Assembly: GCA_963627915.1 (NCBI GenBank)
Contig: CAVGCY010000056.1
Location: forward strand, 25,260 to 89,259
Direction: 5' to 3'
From: CALACW01 sp963627915
Lineage (GTDB): Bacteria; Bacillota; Clostridia; Oscillospirales; Acutalibacteraceae
Length of the DNA: 64,000 bases
The notes beneath the pieces were generated by a model. The model saw only the letters and a list, made by a program, of their open reading frames with translations, did not search any database and had not been told where the DNA came from. The translations under genes were made by a program, and so were the position numbers. Below, piece by piece: positions 25,539 to 34,146 of this stretch (positions are counted from its first letter, which is position 1; each line of letters begins with the position of its first letter).

Positions 25539-26128
25539 TTTTTCTCACCCTTTATTCCGATGAAAGCCGTGACTGATTTTGTCGGTTTCATCATAAGGTC
25601 GTCCCCGAGAGTTACGCCGATATTTTTCGGGCAGTCGAGCAGACGGAAAAAGACGCGCTGATTTTCAAGTCCGACGTCGCCGTAGCCGGGGCTGTATCTC
25701 GGAGCTGTAATATATTTTTCCCTGATTTCGTTATTGAACGCGTCGCACAGGCTTTCGGCTCTTTCCGCTCCGAGCGCCTGAAGACATGCGTGCATTGCCG
25801 AGTCGAGAGAGGAGTATTTTAATGTGAGCCTGTCCATATTAAGTCCCGCCGTTGCGGCGAAAAGTATAACGCTTTTGCACCCGGCAAGATTTTTCGACAG
25901 ATCTTTGCTTAATATTTTTTCGTTCGCGAATATAACGGCTTTGTCCTCTGTTTTAAGCGGGTACATTGCATAGCAGACCTTTAATTCGAGCTTGCCCGAT
26001 GTGAGAGCAATGCATTTGTCCATGAGCCTCTCGGACGTTTCGTCGGGCGTTTTCTGCCCCATGTATCTGAGTATTTCCCTGCGGTTATATGCGGGTTCGT
26101 CATATTTTAAGGTTATAACGTTATTCAT
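25535..26128 (-). CDS. Stand-alone methionine synthase activation domain protein
   Basis: 197 residues that match the C-terminal activation domain of MetH. The SAM-binding signature RYSPGYGD (about 152-159) is present; ILFAATAGLNMDRL (about 88-101) is the conserved core strand-helix. It would reactivate oxidised MetH by reductive methylation using SAM. It sits between metF and metH, overlapping metH by 4 bp, which supports a trans-acting partner. The electron donor is not encoded nearby. Confidence 0.9.
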   Translation of the reverse strand: MNNVITLKYDEPAYNRREILRYMGQKTPDETSERLMDKCIALTSGKLELKVCYAMYPLKTEDKAVIFANEKILSKDLSKNLAGCKSVILFAATAGLNMDRLTLKYSSLDSAMHACLQALGAERAESLCDAFNNEIREKYITAPRYSPGYGDVGLENQRVFFRLLDCPKNIGVTLGDDLMMKPTKSVTAFIGIKGEKK

Positions 26129-26162
26129 TCGTAATGACCTCTGCGTCTGAAGGTTTCAGCCG

Positions 26163-27038
26163 TTACGGCGCGCTCAGCGGGTCAACGGCATTTTTTATCA
26201 TTCTTGCGCAGTCGGGCTTGTTCATGGAATAGACGTGAATGTTTGTGACGCCCGAAGCGATGAGATCGAATATCTGGTCTATGCAGTAGTAAATTCCCGC
26301 CTGCTTCATCGCCGTCGGATTTGAACCGAATTTGTCCGCTATGCGCAGTAATTTTTTCGGAATAAACGAATTTGAAAGAGCCGACGCACGTTCAAGCTGT
26401 TTTATGTTCGTAACGGGCATGAAGCCTGCCGTAATCGGTATCGTTATACCTGCATTCAGAGCCTCGTCATAGAATTTATAAAATATATCGTTATCAAAAA
26501 ACATCTGTGTGGTAAAGAAATTGCATCCGGCGTCCTGCTTTACTTTAAGGTATGAAATATCCTCTTCACGGCTTGCGCTCTCGGGATGAGTTTCTGGGTA
26601 GCACGCGCATCCTATGCAGAAATCGCCGTGCTTTTTTATGTCCTCGATAAGGTCGGTCGCGTGACGGTACTCGGGCAGAAAATCCGTGCCCGAACCGGCG
26701 TCGGGCAGAATATCTCCGCGCAGGGCAAGAATATTTTCTATTCCGGTGTTTTTAATCTCGTCGATACGTTTTTCCACGGTTTTTTTTGTTGACGAAATGC
26801 ATGTCAGGTGCGCAAGGGACGGCACCGAATAGATGTCGTTTATGCTTTTTGCAATATTTAATGTATATTCGCTTGTTCCTCCCCCCGCGCCGTATGTGAC
26901 GGACATGAACGAAGGGTACATCCCGGCAATTTCGCCGACAGCCTTTTTTACGGAATCGAACGATGAATCCGTTTTAGGCGGGAAAACTTCAAAAGAAAGT
27001 GAGATTTTATCGCTTTTTAATATTTCATCAATTCTCAT
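26163..27038 (-). CDS. metF: Methylenetetrahydrofolate reductase
   Basis: 291 residues, a TIM-barrel flavoprotein that reduces methylene-THF to methyl-THF, the methyl donor for MetH. Family marks: SFEVFPPKTD (about 14-23, with catalytic Glu), SVTYGAGG (about 46-53), ALRGD (about 107), the QMFFDND strand (about 175). ATG 27038 follows GAGGAGAG; the longer frame to 27059 has no ribosome site. First gene of the metF-activation-metH operon with its own promoter at 27078-27106. Confidence 0.95.
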   Translation of the reverse strand: MRIDEILKSDKISLSFEVFPPKTDSSFDSVKKAVGEIAGMYPSFMSVTYGAGGGTSEYTLNIAKSINDIYSVPSLAHLTCISSTKKTVEKRIDEIKNTGIENILALRGDILPDAGSGTDFLPEYRHATDLIEDIKKHGDFCIGCACYPETHPESASREEDISYLKVKQDAGCNFFTTQMFFDNDIFYKFYDEALNAGITIPITAGFMPVTNIKQLERASALSNSFIPKKLLRIADKFGSNPTAMKQAGIYYCIDQIFDLIASGVTNIHVYSMNKPDCARMIKNAVDPLSAP

Positions 27039-27077
27039 AATTCTCTCCTCAAAATACAAAAAAACTCTTCCTTATAA

Positions 27078-27106
27078 AATATATCATAAGAAAAAAAGAA
27101 TGTCTA
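27078..27106 (-). promoter_or_regulatory. Promoter of the metF operon
   Basis: Minus strand: -35 TAGACA (27101-27106), 17-bp spacer, -10 TATATT (27078-27083). It lies downstream of the ncRNA terminator, so the met operon need not be read from the ncRNA. Confidence 0.65.
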
Positions 27107-27117
27107 CTTAATATCGG

Positions 27118-27299
27118 CAAAAAAAAGCGAAAGACGTGATTTTTTTTCATGTCTTTCGCTATAGCAAAAGAGAGCCGAACCCATAAGGTTTATATCCACC
27201 CTCTTTCCGCTTCGACTGCTGACGTATATCAAGGAAAAAACCGTTCCCGGAGTCGTGAGCCGGTGCGTTTTGGGCTTATGGAGTTCGACTCTCTTTTGC
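27118..27299 (-). ncRNA. Stand-alone rod-shaped small RNA, 6S RNA candidate
   Basis: Own promoter and terminator define a transcript of about 180 nt. The -10 TATACT (27304-27309, minus strand) puts the start at 27297-27299, exactly at the base of a long closing stem: GCAAAAGAGAGtCGAAC pairs with GTTCGGCTCTCTTTTGC, extended by CCATAAG/CTTATGG, nearly 24 bp in all. Inside is a purine-rich internal bubble, then a second helix CCG-CU-CGACU / AGUCG-AG-CGG with an apical irregular hairpin. A terminator follows (GCGAAAGAC / GTCTTTCGC, T-run at 27118-27126). Size, rod shape and large central bubble fit 6S RNA, the RNA polymerase decoy. I cannot match primary sequence to a family, and no SAM or cobalamin riboswitch core is present despite metF downstream. 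Confidence 0.5.
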
Positions 27300-27349
27300 G
27301 AGAAGTATACGGAAACTGAACACAACGGGTTTTATATCGTTCTGTTTTG

Positions 27350-28762
27350 CTATTGCATTTTCGCTTTTCCGCCGTCGCGGTAATACTGCGTGTGGGTTTT
27401 TGGGTGAGTTGTCGATTTCCATATTTCGTCGGCAACGCCTTTCCACTCCATAGCGAACTCGTCGCATCTTCCGCAGAGCGTATCTACGTCCTCGGCTACG
27501 ATTAAGTCGGTCGATTTTGCGCCTGTTTCCTTAACCATTTTACGCAGAATTTCGGGATTTTCAAGCATCGGGCAGGGTCTTAAATGATTGTCATTAAACG
27601 GCTGACCCTTTCTGTATGCCGTAAAGAGCGGATTTTTAAGTCCCTCCAAAAGCGTGTGCGTACGGATATTTGAATCCGAATAATGAATGAACACGCACGG
27701 CTCCATATCGCCGTTTGAATTGATATGAAAATAATTGCGTCCGCCCGCAATGCAGCCGCCGACAAATTCGCCGTCGTCCTGGAAGTCGAAAACAAACATC
27801 GGCTTGCCGCCCTTGCCGGCTCTGACCCTACGAATCCAGTAGTACATGTATTTTCTCTGCGCAGGGGAGGGGATAAGCTCCTTGTCCGCGTCATGTCCGA
27901 CGGGCATATAGTTGAAATAGAATGCGAATTTTGCGCCCTTTTCTATCATTAAATCAAGAAAGCTGTCGCTCGTTACGTATTCGTCGTTAAGTCTTGTATA
28001 GCATACGGAAAGTCCGAACAGAAGCTTGTTTTTCTTTAAAAGCTCCATGGCCGACACGGTTTTTTCGTAAACTCCGTCGCCTCTGCGTGCGTCGTTGCTC
28101 TCCTTTGTTCCCTCAATACTCAGCGCAAGTATGAGGTTTCCGACTCTCTTCATCTCGTCGCAGAATGCCTGGTCGACAAGCGTTGAATTTGTATACGCCA
28201 GAAATACGCAGTCGGGATTCTGCTCGCAGAGAGTTATAATGTCGTTTTTTCTGACAAGAGGCTCGCCGCCGGTGTACATATAGACGTGAGTACCCAGCTC
28301 CTTGCCCTGTCTTATAACGCTTGCCATCTCGTCAAGCGTGAGATTCAATTTATGACCGTACTCCGCAGCCCAGCAGCCCTTGCATTTAAGATTGCATGCG
28401 CTTGTCGGGTCCATAAGAATAAGCCACGGAATATTACAGTTAAGTTTTTCCCTGTTGGCTCTAACGGTTTTCGTTCCGACAACTCCGGCGTCGTAAGCCG
28501 CTGCCGTCAGAAGCTTTTTGAGAACCGACGGGTCTACGTCGTTTAATAGATTTTTTATAAGCTTAACGTAGGTATTGTCTTTATCTTTCGCGGCGGCAGC
28601 CATCTTTTTAAAATTATCCGACGGAAATATATTGCCGAAGAATCGCTGAAGCCTTGCGGCAAAAAGCGGAATGTTCTTATCCGGATCTTTTTTCAGATGA
28701 TCTACGGCGGCTGAAAGCGTTACGCTCACGGCTTTTCTTGCTGCGGTGTCTTTAAAGGACAT
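27350..28762 (-). CDS. Radical SAM/SPASM-type protein
   Basis: 470 residues. DPTSACNLKCKGCWAAEYG near residue 123 gives the CxxxCxxC cluster that binds SAM; GGEPL (about 165) is the SAM-contact motif. The C-terminal part has a Cys-rich region (GGCIAGGRNYFHIN, EPCVFIHYS, RPCPMLENP, LCGRCDEF) consistent with SPASM-like auxiliary clusters. An N-terminal helical extension of about 110 residues precedes the barrel. ATG 28762 has GGGAGG 8 bases upstream; the longer frame to 28810 does not. Similar proteins are common in Clostridia but have no settled function. It ends 50 bp before the ncRNA start. Confidence 0.85.
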   Translation of the reverse strand: MSFKDTAARKAVSVTLSAAVDHLKKDPDKNIPLFAARLQRFFGNIFPSDNFKKMAAAAKDKDNTYVKLIKNLLNDVDPSVLKKLLTAAAYDAGVVGTKTVRANREKLNCNIPWLILMDPTSACNLKCKGCWAAEYGHKLNLTLDEMASVIRQGKELGTHVYMYTGGEPLVRKNDIITLCEQNPDCVFLAYTNSTLVDQAFCDEMKRVGNLILALSIEGTKESNDARRGDGVYEKTVSAMELLKKNKLLFGLSVCYTRLNDEYVTSDSFLDLMIEKGAKFAFYFNYMPVGHDADKELIPSPAQRKYMYYWIRRVRAGKGGKPMFVFDFQDDGEFVGGCIAGGRNYFHINSNGDMEPCVFIHYSDSNIRTHTLLEGLKNPLFTAYRKGQPFNDNHLRPCPMLENPEILRKMVKETGAKSTDLIVAEDVDTLCGRCDEFAMEWKGVADEIWKSTTHPKTHTQYYRDGGKAKMQ

Positions 28763-28924
28763 ATTTGTTACCTCCCGGCGGTAAACCGCCATTGTGTAAT
28801 AGTTTATCATAATGTCATCCTAATGTAAATATGTAAACTCAATTTAAATATGCCTATACCGTTGTAAAAAAAATGTACAAAAGGGACAGAATGTTGAAAA
28901 AAATAAAAAAACAATAATTTACAG

Positions 28925-28951
28925 AATGTAAATCATTCAATGTAAATCATT
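28925..28951. repeat. Tandem 13-mer
   Basis: AATGTAAATCATT occurs twice (28925-28937 and 28939-28951), separated by one base, between the hpf terminator and the radical SAM gene promoter region. Possibly a regulator site. Confidence 0.6.
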
Positions 28952-28963
28952 GCAGACAATTTA

Positions 28964-28986
28964 GCGGAGCGGTTTTGCCGCTCCGC
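28964..28986 (-). terminator. Terminator of hpf
   Basis: Perfect 9-bp stem GCGGAGCGG / CCGCTCCGC with a 5-base loop, 50 bases after the hpf stop on the minus strand; only a weak T-run follows. Confidence 0.75.
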
Positions 28987-29036
28987 AGATATTTATTTTC
29001 GGTTCGTTTCCGTTTTCGTTCCTGCTCCGGCGGGGA

Positions 29037-29564
29037 TCAGCCGTCCTCAGGCTCGATAAGTCCGTATCCTCCGTCCGTTCTCCTGTATACGACGTTTATA
29101 ACGCCCGTATCGGAATTTCTGAACATGTAAAACTCATGTCCGAGCATGTTCATCTGGAGTATAGCCTCCTCTGTGCTCTCGGGTTTGACGGAAATAGCCT
29201 TTGTGCGTACGAGGTCGTATTCTCTCTCCTCCTCGATTGCCTCCTCGGCGTTGAGCGAATCGAAATCGCCGGTGCGGATACGTTTTTCAAGCTTTGTCTT
29301 GTTTTTGCGTATCTTGCGGATGAGAGTGTCCACGCATTTGTCGAGAGCCTCGTTAAGTTCGTCTGCGCGTTCCTGCGCTCTGAAAATCATGCCGTTGTTG
29401 TTGACGGTGATTTCGACGATTTTACATGATTTTTCAACGGTTGCGGTGACTTTTGCCTCAGCCTCGCCGCCGAAAAACTTGTCAAGCTTGGCAAGCTTTT
29501 TCTCCGCTCTCTCCTTAAAATTTTCTCTCGGCGTACATTTGCGTCCGATAACAGTGATGAGCAT
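29037..29564 (-). CDS. hpf: Ribosome hibernation promoting factor, long form
   Basis: 175 residues, the long HPF of Firmicutes that dimerises 70S ribosomes into 100S. Residues 1-100 form the S30AE fold (ITVIGRKCTPRENFKERAEKK start; ADELNEALDKCVDTLIRKIRK helix). A linker of acidic residues (about 108-118) leads to the C-terminal dimerisation domain (about 120-172: KPESTEEAILQMNMLGHEFYMFRN and VVYRRTDGGYGLIEP). Single gene with hairpin after it. Confidence 0.96.
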   Translation of the reverse strand: MLITVIGRKCTPRENFKERAEKKLAKLDKFFGGEAEAKVTATVEKSCKIVEITVNNNGMIFRAQERADELNEALDKCVDTLIRKIRKNKTKLEKRIRTGDFDSLNAEEAIEEEREYDLVRTKAISVKPESTEEAILQMNMLGHEFYMFRNSDTGVINVVYRRTDGGYGLIEPEDG

Positions 29565-29740
29565 AAATACATCCCCTTTGCGTGTGTGATGGAAAAACAG
29601 GCTTTGATAATAATATCGCCGCCTTTTGTTTTTCTATTCATATTATACTACACTTGTTAATAAAAGTAAAGATGTATTAGGCAAAAATATATATAAATTT
29701 TTATTAAAAAATGATAATTTTATGCTAAGTGCATTACAAT

Positions 29741-31786
29741 TTAATTTAATCCGCCCGAGCCGAGGGACGCAAACATTTTATATACCATTCGTTTTATTAA
29801 TTTATTTTCATCTTTTTCGAGTTTTTTGTCGTTTGACAATATTTTTTCGGCTTCGTTTTTCGCCTCAAATAATATTTTTGTATCGTCCGTCAGCGAAGCT
29901 AACTTCATTTCGGGCAGTCCGTGCTGACGTTCGCCGAGGAAGTCGCCCGGACCTCTTAATTTCAAATCCTCGTCCGCTATTTTAAACCCGTCGTTTGTTT
30001 TGCATATAACGGACAGTCTGTGCTTCGTTTCGTCGTTTTGAACGTCGGAAACGAGAATGCACGTCGACTTGTACCGGCCTCTGCCGATACGTCCCCTGAG
30101 CTGGTGAAGCTGGGAGAGTCCGAACCGCTCGGCGTTTTCAATAACCATCAAGGCGGCGTTCGGCACGTCAATTCCGACCTCGATTACGACCGTCGATATG
30201 AGAATATTTATTTCGCCCGATGAAAAACGCTTCATTATTTCATCCTTTTCGGCATTTTTCATTTTGCCGTGCAGAAGTCCGACGTTCAAATCCGGAAAAA
30301 CGGATCTCTTCAGCTTTTCGTAATATTTGTTAGCGGATATTAATCCTTCTTCACCGTCCTCGTTTTCGTCAATCAGCGGACAGACAATATATACCTGCCT
30401 GCCCTCGGAAACGTGCTTTCGTATAAATTTATAAATCCGTTCATGATACGACGAGGTTACGAGATATGTTTCGACAGGCGCCCTGCCCTTCGGCAGCTCG
30501 TCGATTACCGAAACGTCCAAATCGCCGTAGACGATAAGTCCGAGCGTGCGGGGAATGGGCGTTGCCGACATGATGAGCGTGTGGGGATTACGCCCCTTTG
30601 CGCTTAATTTCGCCCGCTGTTTTACGCCGAAACGGTGCTGTTCGTCCGTAATTACAAGTCCCGGATTCAAAAATTTAACGCTGTCCTGAATTATCGCATG
30701 AGTGCCTATAAGCAGATTCGTTTCGCCCGATATAAGCGATTCTTTTATATCTTTTTTCTGCTTCGCCTTTACAGCCGAGGTCAGAAGCGATATTTTTATT
30801 TGAGAACCCAGGAGCATTGAGAGCGAGTCCGCGTGCTGACAGGCTAAAACCTCGGTCGGAGCCATCAGCGCGCACTGATACCCGTTTTTGACGGCGGAAT
30901 AAATGAGAGCTGCGGCAACCGCTGTTTTTCCCGAGCCGACGTCGCCCTGCAAAAGGCGGTTCATTGGGGAATCCGAACGCATATCCGTCATGCATTCTGT
31001 TATGCAGCGTTTCTGCGCGTTCGTAAGATCAAACGGCAGACGCGATATAAATTCGTCCGTAAAATCTTTTTTTACTCTTACTGCGGTATAGATTGTCCGC
31101 TCCGAACCGATAAGCCCCATTCCGAGCTGTAAATATAAAAATTCCTCAAAGATAAGACGCTCTTTTGCTTTTTTTAATTCAGAATCGGAGGAGGGAAAAT
31201 GCATCTGACATATTGATTCGTAAAGACTTGGGAACGAATATTTTTTTAAAATACAATCCGGAAGAGGGTCTTTGACAAGTCCCTTTGCAGATTCCAACGC
31301 ATTGCGTTCGATTCGTTCAAGAGTTCTTGACGAAAGAGATGAGTTTTGACGGTAAACGGGGCGGAGCTGTTCGTTTGATTTTGAGGCGGGAACGAACTTC
31401 GGGGACAGCATTTCCTTATTTAAATATATGTCCTCGGTGACCTTGCCGTAGAATAAATATTCTTCGCCCTCGTGAAGCTGATTTACAACATATTTGTTGT
31501 TAAAAAAAGTAAGCGTCATAAGAGATTCGGAGTCTGATACGAGCGTTTTTACAAGACAGCCGTTCTTTGTCTTTTTAAGCTCGGGAACGGTGACAACCTT
31601 TGCCTTAACGCACGCGGTTTCACCCGTAACGCACTCCTTTATAAGCGAAGTCCTGCTCCAGTCCTCGTATTTTCTCGGATAAAAGGTCAGCATATCGCCG
31701 AGCGTTTTTATACCGAACTTTTCGAGCGATTTTGCGCGGACTTCCCCCACGCCCTTTATGTACTTTATATTGGAATTTAAATCCAT
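29741..31786 (-). CDS. recG: ATP-dependent DNA helicase RecG
   Basis: 681 residues. N-terminal HhH and wedge/OB domain (about 5-150; IKYIKGVGEVRAKSLEKFGI start), Walker A GDVGSGKT (281-288), DEQHR box (about 384), ATPIPR motif III (about 414), helicase C domain with QLRGRIGRG (about 565), and the TRG motif GDFLGERQHGLPE (about 617) that couples ATPase to branch migration. RecG regresses stalled replication forks. The ATG at 31786 follows GAGG. Its upstream region was separated from pheST by insertion of the R-M unit. Confidence 0.97.
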   Translation of the reverse strand: MDLNSNIKYIKGVGEVRAKSLEKFGIKTLGDMLTFYPRKYEDWSRTSLIKECVTGETACVKAKVVTVPELKKTKNGCLVKTLVSDSESLMTLTFFNNKYVVNQLHEGEEYLFYGKVTEDIYLNKEMLSPKFVPASKSNEQLRPVYRQNSSLSSRTLERIERNALESAKGLVKDPLPDCILKKYSFPSLYESICQMHFPSSDSELKKAKERLIFEEFLYLQLGMGLIGSERTIYTAVRVKKDFTDEFISRLPFDLTNAQKRCITECMTDMRSDSPMNRLLQGDVGSGKTAVAAALIYSAVKNGYQCALMAPTEVLACQHADSLSMLLGSQIKISLLTSAVKAKQKKDIKESLISGETNLLIGTHAIIQDSVKFLNPGLVITDEQHRFGVKQRAKLSAKGRNPHTLIMSATPIPRTLGLIVYGDLDVSVIDELPKGRAPVETYLVTSSYHERIYKFIRKHVSEGRQVYIVCPLIDENEDGEEGLISANKYYEKLKRSVFPDLNVGLLHGKMKNAEKDEIMKRFSSGEINILISTVVIEVGIDVPNAALMVIENAERFGLSQLHQLRGRIGRGRYKSTCILVSDVQNDETKHRLSVICKTNDGFKIADEDLKLRGPGDFLGERQHGLPEMKLASLTDDTKILFEAKNEAEKILSNDKKLEKDENKLIKRMVYKMFASLGSGGLN

Positions 31787-31817
31787 AAAAACGACCTCGC
31801 GGCATACGATATGTATT

Positions 31818-31847
31818 ATTATATATCAAACGGAGTATCTTTGGCAA
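31818..31847 (-). promoter_or_regulatory. Promoter of recG
   Basis: Minus strand: -35 TTGCCA (31842-31847), 18-bp spacer, -10 TATAAT (31818-31823). It ends 6 bp before the left copy of the 23-bp repeat, so the insertion spared it. Confidence 0.6.
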
Positions 31848-31853
31848 GAAAAC

Positions 31854-31876
31854 GCGATAAAATGTTGACAAACATT
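31854..31876. repeat. Left copy of the 23-bp direct repeat flanking the R-M unit
   Basis: Starts GCGATAAAATG and ends AAACATT, identical base for base to 34147-34169. It contains the inner palindrome AATGTTGACAAACATT. This copy carries an orphan TTGACA with no -10 at 17 bp. Confidence 0.95.
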
Positions 31877-31878
31877 AA

Positions 31879-31916
31879 AAACACATTTGACTCATAGCCA
31901 CAAGTCAAATGTGTTT
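31879..31916 (-). terminator. Terminator of the restriction endonuclease gene
   Basis: Perfect 14-bp stem AAACACATTTGACT / AGTCAAATGTGTTT with a 10-base loop, 3 bases after the endonuclease stop and 2 bases inside the left direct repeat. Confidence 0.85.
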
Positions 31917-31919
31917 CAT

Positions 31920-33191
31920 TCATTTTTCTATAATATTCAATATCCAATTAATCCATCCCGTAATTGTAGAAGAACGACGTTCGATGGTACTGCCACCTAT
32001 ATTGCAGATGTTTGATTGTTTCATTAAAGAAACGATCGTATTTTTATCAGGCATTTCACCGCTTTTTAAATGTATCTTTAATACTTCATTAAATACCTTA
32101 TGTTCCAAAATTTTTGATATAATTGCTAGTTGCCGTTCCCTATATCTTAATTTTACAATATGCTCTCCCTGTTTTGATAATCTGAAAATTATTTCTTTAT
32201 TGCTATTCGAAGTTTTTTCAATTAGGCCTAAATAGCGTCCTGCATCTGTATAATACGATGATTGTCTTTTTTCAAAAGCGTATTTATTTGTAATCTCTTG
32301 TAATGACATTGGTCTTTCTGATAACCATTCAATAAGATTCACGAGCCTAGGCATACTGTTAGCTTGAGGGAATGGAATATTTATTGGTTCTTGAATTTCA
32401 ACAGTTCTTCGCAATATATTTTCGATATCATTCAAACTAATTTCAGTAGAAATAACATAATTTTTTTGTTTTTTCAGTTGCAAAGAATTATAATCTTTGG
32501 GATCCATAAATTCATATTGGTAAAGATAAAATACGCCATTTGAGAAAATAAGGAATACAGTTTTTATGGGTTTTGTTATTTTTCTTTCCCATGTTCTATA
32601 TGGGTAATATAGCTGTCTAATTAAAAAATCATCAGACATATCTCTTTTTGCTTCAAATAATGAAAGATAGTTAATTCCCTCATACGCAGCATCGATTTCA
32701 ATCTGTGAATTCAACACACTAACATTCTTTTTTCCTACATTTGTGTTAATATAGTAATCGAAATCACCGGAACTCATACGTCCCGTAACAGTAGAAACGA
32801 GTTCATCATCTTCCAAAAAATCGTCCAAAATAGAACTGGCATGTGCATAGTTTAACGCAATCGACTCGCTAAATAAAAATTGAGGTGATAAACTTTGAAT
32901 ATAGTCCGGTGCAGATATTCTTTGCATTTCAAAATTTGGAGATTCAAAAGTTTTATATGCAGCAAAACTAGAAATTATATAGTCGCCGCGACTTATTGGG
33001 AGAATTGCTAAATTATTAATTTTAAATATATCCGGAAGATTTATTTCATGGTCGAATTTCGTCATAAGCCTTGGTTCGCGAAATTCTTTTATTTGGTTTG
33101 CTGAAATAATAAAATCTCCTTGTTCTTTAATTTTATCAAGAATATTGTATTTTTCAAATATGTTATTCCATGCAAAATCATTTTGTGTCAT
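31920..33191 (-). CDS. Type II restriction endonuclease (putative)
   Basis: 423 residues, AT-rich codons. A PD-(D/E)xK nuclease core is likely at residues 160-200: QIEIDAAYEG (Glu165/Asp167) then LSLFEAKRD (Glu180-x-Lys182) followed by a helix with LIRQLYYPYRTW. The C-terminal 130 residues look like a winged-helix pair (MSLQEITNKYAF, RYLGLIEKTSN) suited to DNA recognition. The start overlaps the methyltransferase by 14 bp, the normal companion arrangement. The cleavage sequence cannot be read from the protein; a GATC-containing site is possible from the Dam-like partner but is a guess. Confidence 0.75.
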   Translation of the reverse strand: MTQNDFAWNNIFEKYNILDKIKEQGDFIISANQIKEFREPRLMTKFDHEINLPDIFKINNLAILPISRGDYIISSFAAYKTFESPNFEMQRISAPDYIQSLSPQFLFSESIALNYAHASSILDDFLEDDELVSTVTGRMSSGDFDYYINTNVGKKNVSVLNSQIEIDAAYEGINYLSLFEAKRDMSDDFLIRQLYYPYRTWERKITKPIKTVFLIFSNGVFYLYQYEFMDPKDYNSLQLKKQKNYVISTEISLNDIENILRRTVEIQEPINIPFPQANSMPRLVNLIEWLSERPMSLQEITNKYAFEKRQSSYYTDAGRYLGLIEKTSNSNKEIIFRLSKQGEHIVKLRYRERQLAIISKILEHKVFNEVLKIHLKSGEMPDKNTIVSLMKQSNICNIGGSTIERRSSTITGWINWILNIIEK

Positions 33192-34020
33192 AATTTATAA
33201 TAATCACTTCCTCAACATTTCCTCTTTTTAAAGGATTGGAATTAATAGATCTTTTTGCGTTTACGGTTTTTATATTATAGTCTTTATACAGATTTTTGAT
33301 AAACTCTGTTGAAGAATTTGAAAGCATAAATTTTATATGTTTTTCAGTTAGTTTATCACAACATAATTTCAATCTTTCCTGCTCGATTTTATTAAATCCA
33401 CCCCTGTTATATCCTGTAAAATTTGAAGTATTAGAAATGGGATCATACGGTGGATCTAAATATACAAAACAATCTTTTTTTACTCTATCTAAAGTTTTTT
33501 CAAAGTCTTCACAGAAAAACTCAATTTTATTTGAAGAAAAATATTTATTTACAGCACGTAATACAGGTTCATTTACTATATTGGGATTTTTATAATGTCC
33601 GAACGGTGAATTAAATTCACCTGCTGAGTTAACTCTAAATAAACCATTAAAACATGTTTTATTTAAATAAATCAGCCTTGACGCAACTTCAATTTTAGAT
33701 AATGAATTATATTTTTCTTGATTTCTGTCCAAATCTCTGGTTTTGTAAAAAAAATCTGATGTGTTTTCATACTTTCCCAATGAATCAATCAATTCTTCAA
33801 CATTATCGCGGATAACTTCATATACTGTCATCAATTCCTTGTTCAAGTCATTTACAATTGCTTTTTTTGGTTGTATTTTAAACAACAAAGCACCTCCGCC
33901 AAGAAATGGCTCACAATATGATGTTATTTTTTTTGGACATAAAGGGACGATATCGTCTAGAAGTTGACGTTTACCCCCTACCCACTTTACAACCGGAGCA
34001 ACCAAATTGTTTTTAGACAT
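33178..34020 (-). CDS. D12-class (Dam-like) DNA adenine-N6 methyltransferase
   Basis: 280 residues of the MethyltransfD12 family. Motif X VKWVGGKRQL (11-20), motif I SAM loop EPFLGGGALLF (37-47), the FNSPFGHYKNP strand (136-146) and motif IV DPPYDP (189-194), the adenine-flipping site, are all intact. It methylates adenine in the recognition site and protects the host from the partner nuclease. First gene of the two-gene unit. Very AT-rich compared with recG and pheS, which indicates recent transfer. Confidence 0.92.
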   Translation of the reverse strand: MSKNNLVAPVVKWVGGKRQLLDDIVPLCPKKITSYCEPFLGGGALLFKIQPKKAIVNDLNKELMTVYEVIRDNVEELIDSLGKYENTSDFFYKTRDLDRNQEKYNSLSKIEVASRLIYLNKTCFNGLFRVNSAGEFNSPFGHYKNPNIVNEPVLRAVNKYFSSNKIEFFCEDFEKTLDRVKKDCFVYLDPPYDPISNTSNFTGYNRGGFNKIEQERLKLCCDKLTEKHIKFMLSNSSTEFIKNLYKDYNIKTVNAKRSINSNPLKRGNVEEVIIINYDTK

Positions 34021-34107
34021 TAATAATCTTCCTTACTGCTATTTTAAAATATTATAACATTGTGTAACATTTTGTGCAATTATAAAAATTACAAAAAATA
34101 GATTTCT

Positions 34108-34143
34108 AACTGTATAAAATATACAAAAATATTTTATACAGTT
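34108..34143. repeat. Hairpin at the right end of the R-M unit
   Basis: Perfect 14-bp stem AACTGTATAAAATA / TATTTTATACAGTT with an 8-base loop, 3 bp inside the right copy of the direct repeat. It is upstream of the methyltransferase and may be an operator or a unit end. Confidence 0.8.
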
Positions 34144-34146
34144 GTA

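Noticed and set aside
24622..25563. 313-codon plus-strand frame
   Set aside because: Antisense to metH, whose domains are fully convincing.
27039..27300. SAM or cobalamin riboswitch upstream of metF
   Set aside because: Conserved cores of these riboswitches are not seen, and metF has its own promoter after the RNA terminator.
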